Assembly: GCA_009695045.1 (NCBI GenBank) | Contig: SIBS01000007.1 | Location: 1 to 35,519 of the forward strand | Reading direction: 5' to 3' | DNA length: 35,519 nt | Source: Candidatus Levyibacteriota bacterium | GTDB lineage: Bacteria; Patescibacteriota; Microgenomatia; Levybacterales; UBA12049 | Part shown: positions 30,689 to 35,519 of the stretch, in pieces | Numbering within the stretch: position 1 is the stretch's first letter | How the letters are laid out: each line of letters starts with the position of its first letter | Made by a program: the position numbers and the translations under genes | Notes under the pieces: generated by a model | Seen by the model: the letters and a program-made list of their open reading frames with translations, nothing else | Databases searched by the model: none | Told to the model about the DNA's origin: nothing

Positions 30689-31336
30689 TTAGCCAACTTG
30701 GGTAGCTACATTACGCTCACTGGATAATGCAAATGAAGTACCTTTTTCTGCAAACTGTTCCCAATATTGATTTTGTTGTTTTTTTTCTTTTTGCTTCCCA
30801 TTTTTATTTTTGACATTTTTGAGCCACGTTGCTGAATTTTCTACTTTTTTTCGAGTTTGCTTAATAACGTTAAGAACAAATGAAAAAAATGATAAATGAT
30901 ATATTCCTGTTTTTGTTACTTTTTGATGCGTTGAAACATCTTTGAAGATAACTCTTAATTCAGATGATGCAATCATGAGCTGATTAATCTCGTTCATAAT
31001 TTGTTCTATTTGTGAGGATATAATTTGATTTTCTTTTATTTCTATTCTTTTTTCTCCATGAATAATTTCTTGTCTGTAATCTATGCCTCCTTCAATATAT
31101 GGTTTTTTTTCTTCTTTTTTTTCTGAAAGATTTATTTCTTCTCCCATAGTTAAATCTCCGCTCCGAGATTTATAATTATTTTTATCATTACTGAGTAATT
31201 GATTCCATAGTTCATTAATGCTTTTTTCTCCAAAATCATGCAGGATTGAGTCTCCTACATCATTGCCCATATTGCGAAAAGCTTCAATAGGATTAGTATC
31301 AATTAATTGAGTTTTTTTAGATTTTTTTACATTCAT
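30689..31336 (-). CDS. uncharacterised protein (possibly DUF5660-like)
   Basis: A 215-aa soluble protein, highly charged. The N-terminal segment contains NPIEAFRNMGNDVGDSIL. A middle helix pair rich in Glu, Lys and Ile (QIISSQIEQIMNEINQLM) suggests a coiled coil, then STHQKVTKTGIYHLSFFSFVLNVIKQ, a Lys-rich stretch, and the C-terminal GTSFALSSERNVATQVG. From memory this resembles the CPR-restricted DUF5660 family, which has no known function; this is tentative. It lies 54 nt after trigger factor and is co-directional with it. Confidence 0.65.
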   Translation of the reverse strand: MNVKKSKKTQLIDTNPIEAFRNMGNDVGDSILHDFGEKSINELWNQLLSNDKNNYKSRSGDLTMGEEINLSEKKEEKKPYIEGGIDYRQEIIHGEKRIEIKENQIISSQIEQIMNEINQLMIASSELRVIFKDVSTHQKVTKTGIYHLSFFSFVLNVIKQTRKKVENSATWLKNVKNKNGKQKEKKQQNQYWEQFAEKGTSFALSSERNVATQVG

Positions 31337-31390
31337 AATTATTTCTATCTTGTAGTTATGCTAATTCTAGATACTTGTGGCACCACATTA

Positions 31391-32218
31391 TCACAAATTC
31401 TTGAGGAAATCAAGGGTTTTTTGTTGTCTTAATATGCTTGCAAGAAGATATTTATTGCTTTCCATTTGCACTCTTTCTTTATCATCTTTAGTTTTTTTAA
31501 TAGCCTCATCAATCTCTTTTTCTTCTACTGTGATTTTTTCTTCTTCAGCTACTTTTTGCAATGCAAACTCGAATTTTATATCCTCTAATGCTTTTTGTTC
31601 ATAGTCTGCTCTTAGTGATTCAGGTGTTTTTCCTGTTGAAGTGAGATATTGATCTAAATTTAGACCAAGTTTTCGAACATCGTCTATTACTTGCGCCATT
31701 AATCTATCGACTTCTTGATTGATGAGAATTTTTGGAACATTGATAGTTACAGTATCCAATAATGCTTTCATTATGTCTTCAAACTTTGGTTGTTTTGGTT
31801 CTTTTCCTGGTAGAATGATTTTATCTTTAGCTGCAACTTCACTTACTTTAATTTTATAGTTATTTAATTGTATCTGTGGTACTTCGCAAGTTGCTGCGGT
31901 AAATATCCAATCTTTTCCATCCTCAACTTTTTCTATATGTATAGATGGTCGGATTACGGGGCTTATCCCTTGCTCTTCAATTGCGGCAACATATGCTTGT
32001 GGTAGAATCTTCCTAAGTATATCTTCGCGAATCTTTGCTTTATCAAGTCCTTCTTCAACCATTTTTTTTGGAGCTTTTCCTTTACGAAAACCTTTAAGAG
32101 TTGTATTTTTTACTGATTCTTCAATTTGTACTTCTAATTCTTTCTCAACCTTTATCCATGGAATAGTTACTGTAAGCGTAAGGGTTCCATCTTGATCTCT
32201 TTGCATCGTAGATGTCAT
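31391..32218 (-). CDS. tig: trigger factor, shortened form without PPIase domain
   Basis: Ribosome-associated chaperone. The N-terminal ribosome-binding domain has the signature TLKGFRKGKAPKKMVEEG at about residues 38-55 and the following PVIRPSIHIEKVEDGKDW segment. The FKBP-type prolyl isomerase domain (about 90 residues in E. coli) is missing; the chain passes directly into the helical C-terminal chaperone domain (VPKILINQEVDRLMAQ and YEQKALEDIKFEFALQKVAEEEKI). Total length is 275 aa against about 430 in E. coli. TATAAT lies 8 nt before the ATG. Confidence 0.88.
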   Translation of the reverse strand: MTSTMQRDQDGTLTLTVTIPWIKVEKELEVQIEESVKNTTLKGFRKGKAPKKMVEEGLDKAKIREDILRKILPQAYVAAIEEQGISPVIRPSIHIEKVEDGKDWIFTAATCEVPQIQLNNYKIKVSEVAAKDKIILPGKEPKQPKFEDIMKALLDTVTINVPKILINQEVDRLMAQVIDDVRKLGLNLDQYLTSTGKTPESLRADYEQKALEDIKFEFALQKVAEEEKITVEEKEIDEAIKKTKDDKERVQMESNKYLLASILRQQKTLDFLKNL

Positions 32219-32278
32219 AGCTAGTTATTATACATGAAATAATTAATCTATACTAGTGGAATTAAGATTTGCAATCTG

Positions 32279-32362
32279 TGCGGATGAAGGGACTCGAACC
32301 CCCAAGACCTTGCAGTCAATAGGTCCTAAACCTATCGCGTCTACCAGTTTCGCCACATCCGC
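32279..32362 (-). tRNA. tRNA-Leu (TAG)
   Basis: 84 nt with acceptor GCGGATG/CATCCGC, anticodon stem ATAGG-TTTAGGA-CCTAT (anticodon TAG) and a class II long variable arm. The discriminator is A and CCA is not encoded. Confidence 0.95.
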
Positions 32363-32386
32363 ATGCTGGGATCAATTATAGTAGAT

Positions 32387-32938
32387 TTAGATAGAAAGTG
32401 AAAGAGTATCTGATCTTTGCTTTTCTATTTGATTTTCAATATTCATCATAAAGTACTCTACTCGCTCTGACCATGTTGGCGATGATGCATATATTTTACC
32501 AATTGCATAAACATCTACTGCGTGCCATTTATTCATATATTGCTCACGTAATGATTTGGAGATAGTAGAAATTGCTTCATCATAAGAATTAAAGCGTATG
32601 ATATTGTCGCCATATATACCCCATCCCCATGCATTATATGAATTATCTGGAAGACTTTTCCCATATGAAGATTCTACTCCTGATATGGCTGCGACTAGGC
32701 GCCAGTCAATATTATTTCTATCTGCTTCTCTTACGAATACGTTAGCATTTTTTGCTAAGGGCGAGTTGTATGATTCTAGATACCTCTTTAATATTCTAGC
32801 GCGAGAATCATTTTTAAATATAGTAATATTTGAGGCCATTATCGCAGAAGAACCAGATTCTTTGATTTCTGCTAATGCTATACTTGATGTAGAAAATAAA
32901 ATAAAAAGAGTTATAAATATTGTTAAAAGTCTTTTCAT
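32387..32938 (-). CDS. secreted lytic transglycosylase/glucosaminidase-like protein 1
   Basis: A 183-aa protein with a Sec signal peptide (MKRLLTIFITLFILFSTSSIALA, about 23 residues). The mature domain has the lysozyme-like core: WRLVAAISGVESSYGK with a likely catalytic Glu, then YNAWGWGIYGDNIIRFNSYDEAISTISKSL, and a C-terminal WSERVEYFMMNIEN helix. It probably cleaves peptidoglycan for pilus passage, growth or contact with a host cell; which one is unknown. It is a paralog of the gene just upstream. A promoter and a promoter-proximal terminator hairpin lie between the two. Confidence 0.75.
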   Translation of the reverse strand: MKRLLTIFITLFILFSTSSIALAEIKESGSSAIMASNITIFKNDSRARILKRYLESYNSPLAKNANVFVREADRNNIDWRLVAAISGVESSYGKSLPDNSYNAWGWGIYGDNIIRFNSYDEAISTISKSLREQYMNKWHAVDVYAIGKIYASSPTWSERVEYFMMNIENQIEKQRSDTLSLSI

Positions 32939-32980
32939 ATTGTTGTGGATGAATACTTTTTAAAGTAAGTTTTAGCCACA

Positions 32981-33022
32981 AAAAAATCCTAAAGTATACG
33001 TTGAATGGCATACTTTAGGATG
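32981..33022 (-). terminator. strong terminator hairpin between the two lytic-enzyme genes
   Basis: Minus strand: 12-bp perfect stem ATCCTAAAGTAT / ATACTTTAGGAT with a 12-nt loop and T7. It begins only a few nucleotides after the predicted start of transcription from 33033-33061. Confidence 0.9.
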
Positions 33023-33032
33023 TGATTATGGA

Positions 33033-33061
33033 TTTTAGCACAAAACTATAGGGTTGTCAAG
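33033..33061 (-). promoter_or_regulatory. strong promoter just before a terminator
   Basis: TTGACA (33056-33061), 17 nt, TAAAAT (33033-33038) with TG before the -10 (TGCTAAAAT). Transcription would start near 33026 and meet the terminator at once, giving an RNA of about 45 nt unless read through into the lytic-enzyme gene. Confidence 0.7.
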
Positions 33062-33154
33062 TTACTTGCCGCAGAAAGTAGACTGTGAAGTAGCTTAATA
33101 GGTCATGTAATGATTTATTGATTTGAACCCTGTTTTTATGAATGATAAAGATAT

Positions 33155-33748
33155 TTATTGTGTGGAAATTTTAGCCATAAAATGTACTACGTTATTTGTC
33201 CATGCTTCTTTACTAGCCGGTGACGTATATCTTGTTGCAATTTGCTCTGGAGATATGAGTCCTCTTTTGTCTCTGTATTCTTCTGCAAGTGTCTTAGATA
33301 TAGCTTCAATTGCTTGAGCAAATCCTTTGAATTTTTTTACATTTTTTCCATAAATTCCAAACCCCCAACAATTATATGAGTCTTTGATAATTTTTTTGCA
33401 TAGATTTGATTCTTGCATAGCTATTGCAGGAATAAGTCGAGAATCAATATTGTATTTATCTGCCATCGATATTATATTTTGGGCAAATGGAGTAAGTTGG
33501 GAGCCGTAGTTTTTAAAGAATGTTTCTAATGCTTCAACTCGAATATCTTTTTGAATTATAGATAATTTCATTATGCTCAAAGGATCAGGTAATGCTGCAT
33601 ATGAGACATTTTTTTGTTTTTGAAATAAAGAAAGCGAAATAATATATTCTTCTTGTTGTTGATTTATTGATAGAAGAATAATAGATGAGCTAATTAGAAA
33701 TATAGGAGTTAAAATAAAAAAAAATATAACTAGTAGTAATTTGAGCAT
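33155..33748 (-). CDS. secreted lytic transglycosylase/glucosaminidase-like protein 2
   Basis: A 197-aa paralog of the previous gene. A longer N-terminal hydrophobic segment (about residues 5-28) acts as signal or membrane anchor. The same domain follows: SRLIPAIAMQESNLCKK with the likely catalytic Glu, YNCWGFGIYGKNVKKFKGFAQAIEAISKTL and EAWTNNVVHFMAKI. It differs by extra cysteines (NLCKK and YNCWG) close to the catalytic Glu, which could form a disulfide. A TTGACA at 33780-33785 probably belongs to its promoter. Confidence 0.75.
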   Translation of the reverse strand: MLKLLLVIFFFILTPIFLISSSIILLSINQQQEEYIISLSLFQKQKNVSYAALPDPLSIMKLSIIQKDIRVEALETFFKNYGSQLTPFAQNIISMADKYNIDSRLIPAIAMQESNLCKKIIKDSYNCWGFGIYGKNVKKFKGFAQAIEAISKTLAEEYRDKRGLISPEQIATRYTSPASKEAWTNNVVHFMAKISTQ

Positions 33749-33811
33749 CTACATTTATATTCACATATCTTAATTTTATTGTCAAGAATGCTAGGAATAC
33801 TTCTAATTTTG

Positions 33812-33883
33812 AGCGGGCGATGGGAATCGAACCCACTGCCTTCTCCTTGGCAAGGAGACGTTCTACCGATGAACTACGCCCGC
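33812..33883 (-). tRNA. tRNA-Gly (GCC)
   Basis: 72 nt with acceptor GCGGGCG/CGCCCGC and anticodon arm TCTCC-TTGCCAA-GGAGA (anticodon GCC). The discriminator is T and CCA is not encoded. Confidence 0.95.
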
Positions 33884-33975
33884 TAAAATTAATTAATAAT
33901 ATATATTAAATAACAGAAGTAGTATATCAAAAAAAATATATGAGCTCAATGAGTGTCTTTAATTATATATAAATA

Positions 33976-34004
33976 TTGCCTCATTACCATCATAGTAGTA
34001 TAAT
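33976..34004 (+). promoter_or_regulatory. promoter of tRNA-Phe
   Basis: TTGCCT (33976-33981), 17 nt, TATAAT (33999-34004), 10 nt before the mature tRNA. Confidence 0.6.
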
Positions 34005-34014
34005 GATAAAATTA

Positions 34015-34087
34015 GCCGAGATAGCCAAGGTGGTCAAGGCACCTGTCTGAAGAACAGGCCATGTCAGTTCGACTCTGACTCTCGGCA
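34015..34087 (+). tRNA. tRNA-Phe (GAA)
   Basis: 73 nt with acceptor GCCGAGA/TCTCGGC and anticodon arm CCTGT-CTGAAGA-ACAGG (anticodon GAA). The discriminator is A and CCA is not encoded. It is the only plus-strand tRNA here. Confidence 0.93.
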
Positions 34088-34476
34088 CTGGATCATATCC
34101 CACTACTATTAGACATGCGAGTATGTTGAAATATTGAGTTAATCGTTATATTCGTCAAGTTAGGATAGCTTCGAAATATAGTTAAAGTAGCAATTGAACA
34201 TGAGGTCAATCTTTCTTCAAATTCCGAACAAGTTTCGTATGGTGGTGTTTGTTTGAAAAAGTTAGAACCCATTTCGAGCAGAACCCCTGACTTCGCACGC
34301 TCCGCTTTTCTAATTTCGCTGATGTTTCTTTGGGTGGTGTCATTATAACATTCGCACGAACTTTTTTCGAGCGGAAACTGAACGAATGAATCGAAGCCCC
34401 ACGCACTGGCGAGTACGCCAGCAACCCCGAAAGAAAAATCGCTCCGCTTTTCTAATTTCGCTGATGTTTCTTTGGG
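34088..34476. other. GC-richer spacer between tRNA-Phe and tRNA-Val
   Basis: About 390 bp with base composition unlike the rest of the window and no convincing gene. It contains one copy of a 40-bp direct repeat (34298-34337) whose second copy runs into tRNA-Val. Short related pieces around TTTCGAGC-A/G-GAA suggest a degenerate internal duplication. The open frames on the minus strand owe their length to this repeat (PPKETSAKLEKRS twice) and do not look like a protein. Confidence 0.5.
34298..34337. repeat. 40-bp direct repeat, copy 1
   Basis: Identical over 40 bp to 34440-34479. It includes three bases of the tRNA-Val 3' end complement followed by the sequence just downstream of that tRNA. 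Confidence 0.9.
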
Positions 34477-34479
34477 TGG
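34440..34479. repeat. 40-bp direct repeat, copy 2 (overlaps tRNA-Val 3' end)
   Basis: Second copy, 142 bp from the first. Its right end enters the 3' terminus of tRNA-Val, a common attachment-site location, but no integrase is visible. Confidence 0.9.
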
Positions 34480-34549
34480 ACCCTGAGGGATTCGAACCCC
34501 CGACATCTTCAGTGTAAATGAAGCGCTCTACCAGCTGAGCTAAGAGTCC
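34477..34549 (-). tRNA. tRNA-Val (TAC)
   Basis: 73 nt with acceptor GGACTCT/AGGGTCC (one G-T pair) and anticodon arm CTTCA-TTTACAC-TGAAG (anticodon TAC). The discriminator is A, followed by CCC rather than CCA. With tRNA-Val(GAC) it covers all valine codons. Confidence 0.94.
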
Positions 34550-34643
34550 ATATTTACAAGATTATATCATGTAGTAATTTTTTTTACTTATGTATATTTT
34601 ATAAAAATTTGATTCTGGTGTGGAGGACGGAATTCAAATTTAA

Positions 34644-34775
34644 CCCCTCCTTAACATCAACAGGCTCAATTATACACTTTACTTCCCTAATCTTGAAGAA
34701 GCAAACCTCCTGGCTTTCCAGCTAAAACAACTCAAAGATCATCTTGAACTAAAAGGTTATGCGTATTTAAGATGA
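34644..34775 (+). pseudogene. C-terminal gene remnant without start codon
   Basis: After a TAA, 43 codons stay open with protein-like composition (NYTLYFPNLEEANLLAFQLK, then QLKDHLELKGYAYLR) and end at TGA. There is no ATG, GTG or TTG start before the conserved-looking part. The amphipathic helices look like a real protein end, so this is probably a truncated or decayed gene. The family is unknown. Confidence 0.35.
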
Positions 34776-34908
34776 AATATGCCTTAAACCTCCCATAATT
34801 ACAAGAAACTTGGCTGTGTCTCCTGAACAAAATCCGAACTTTTTTCCAAACTAATCTGGACGAGAACTAATCTGCGCGCCTCGTCCGCTCCCTGCGGTCG
34901 CGGGAGAA

Positions 34909-34998
34909 AAAACCAAAATTTTTCCTTACCTTTCTTCTTTTCCTCGGGGGGGGGTGGGGGGGGAGCCGACAAAAAATGGAAAGGAAATTTTTGGTTTT
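34909..34998. repeat. inverted repeat around a G9-T-G8 tract
   Basis: Arms AAAACCAAAATTTTTCC (34909-34925) and GGAAATTTTTGGTTTT (34983-34998) are nearly perfect complements. Between them 34946-34963 reads nine G, one T, eight G. A CTCCC/GGGAG hairpin lies just left of it (34888-34906). Confidence 0.7.
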
Positions 34999-35227
34999 GC
35001 TTCGCCGTTTCAGACTACAAAATGAACATTTGTATTATAGCATTTGCGGTTCTTTGGAGTTGTTCATTTCTCCGTCCTCACGGCGAGACGAGGCGCTTCC
35101 TCTCGGCGTTTGGTGGTAGCTTGAAACTCTGTGGCTTCGGTGACGAACAGTGGTAACTCATAAAGTGGATTGTGCTGGGCACAAACAAATCTTATTGTGC
35201 TTGCCCCGCCCGCCCTGTGCGCGCATA

Positions 35228-35270
35228 AATCCCCGCCGTTTTTAGGGAATATTATAAAACGGCGGGGATT
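35228..35270. terminator. GC-rich 15-bp inverted repeat
   Basis: Perfect arms AATCCCCGCCGTTTT and AAAACGGCGGGGATT with a 13-nt loop. No long T-tract follows on either strand, so it is either a bidirectional terminator or another structural repeat. Confidence 0.5.
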
Positions 35271-35278
35271 GCTCCCTT

Positions 35279-35308
35279 AAAATAACAAACCACCTCAGAG
35301 CGAGGTGG
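35279..35308 (-). terminator. terminator-like hairpin on the minus strand
   Basis: CCACCTC-GCTCT-GAGGTGG followed on the minus strand by TTTGTTATTTT. It could end a gene entering from the right edge. Confidence 0.55.
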
Positions 35309-35465
35309 TCGAGAGGGTGTGTCTTTTGATCACTATTGTGCGTGCCTTTCCGAAAACCTGAATGTCTGAATGTCGCATCGAGCACTCAAGTTCTATCTAA
35401 TCGATCACTTTTTCCAAGTACCTATTTTCTACGATTGTACGGTGACTGATTCGTTGGGCGAAGAC

Positions 35466-35519
35466 TTATATCAAGTTCACTTGCCTTGGAACGAACACCT
35501 CCCTCAGGACGACCGAGCT
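35466..35519 (-). CDS. possible C-terminal end of a gene entering from the right
   Basis: From the window edge a minus-strand frame reads SSVVLREVFVPRQVNLI and stops at TAA. It is too short to identify. The terminator-like hairpin about 160 nt downstream is consistent with a gene end. Confidence 0.25.
   Translation of the reverse strand, partial: SSVVLREVFVPRQVNLI

Larger units (their letters stand above)
34550..35465. other. GC-richer region with inverted repeats and no intact gene
   Basis: About 0.9 kb with clearly higher GC than the rest. It holds an ORF remnant (34644-34775), a G-tract flanked by inverted repeats (34909-34998) and two terminator-like hairpins (35228-35270 and 35290-35308). 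It could be a variable region, a foreign insertion or an assembly edge. Confidence 0.5.

Noticed and set aside
32814-33011. 65-aa minus-strand ORF over the terminator hairpin
   Set aside because: Its start lies inside the hairpin loop and it overlaps the signal peptide region of the lytic-enzyme gene in another frame.
34093-34506. 137-aa and 72-aa minus-strand ORFs around the 40-bp repeat
   Set aside because: They run into tRNA-Val and contain the repeat twice; composition is not protein-like.
35440-35519. Start of a 23S rRNA gene, suggested by GCCTTGG and CTCAG near the right edge
   Set aside because: Only short words match and the intervening sequence does not fit the conserved 5' end of 23S rRNA.

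Overview
**Organism.** The window is AT-rich bacterial DNA of about 35.5 kb. Several traits point to a Candidate Phyla Radiation (Patescibacteria) genome, probably Parcubacteria- or Microgenomates-like. Genes are tightly packed and often overlap. There is a compact type IV pilus cluster (PilD, several pilins, PilM/N/O). Several proteins are shortened: ThrRS starts directly at its editing domain, PheRS beta lacks the tRNA-binding OB domain, and trigger factor is only 275 residues. There are two small secreted lytic-enzyme-like proteins. TGA acts as a stop (the first pilin and the HIT gene end in TGA), so the TGA-as-glycine code of Gracilibacteria and Absconditabacteria does not apply. The phylum call is inference; no rRNA is visible.

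**Layout.** 0.1-7.1 kb (+): prepilin peptidase, five class III-type pilins, a PilX-like protein, then PilM, PilN and PilO. 7.1-9.5 kb (-): rpmF-nusB-rnc and rpsP-khpA-trmD. 9.5-10.8 kb: an AT desert with a 27-bp tandem repeat. 10.8-13.4 kb (-): a 33-aa membrane peptide, recG and a histidine phosphatase. 13.4-14.2 kb: a second AT-rich gap with one possible 31-aa ORF. 14.2-17.9 kb: divergent tyrS and a class A PBP. 17.9-25.2 kb (-): pheS-nudix-pheT, a DAHP synthase, and thrS-infC-rpmI-rplT. 25.2-31.3 kb: HD protein, tRNA-Val, M20 peptidase, HIT protein, nucleotidyltransferase, RidA, IlvA and an unknown protein. 31.4-33.8 kb (-): trigger factor, tRNA-Leu and two lytic-enzyme paralogs. 33.8-34.6 kb: tRNA-Gly, tRNA-Phe and tRNA-Val. 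34.1-35.5 kb: a GC-richer, repeat-bearing region with gene fragments.

**Main observation.** Four minus-strand genes (DAHP synthase, M20 peptidase, a nucleotidyltransferase-like protein and threonine dehydratase) carry a short leader ORF followed by a GC-rich hairpin and T-tract that ends just before the main ATG. The leader peptides fit the pathway where the pathway is known: MKNNLIVFTYFYFTP before the aromatic-pathway enzyme and MKIQKITIIDFITS before threonine dehydratase. In three of the four, the leader stop codon lies in the first arm of a 1:2 / 2:3 / 3:4 alternative-pairing set. This is the classical layout of ribosome-mediated transcription attenuation. At least three leader ORFs begin 6-8 nt after a good -10 box, so they would be translated from leaderless mRNA. 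The same -10-to-ATG spacing recurs at tyrS, the PBP gene, thrS and a 33-aa membrane peptide gene, and Shine-Dalgarno motifs are scarce. Together this suggests a set of amino-acid-sensing attenuators built on leaderless translation.
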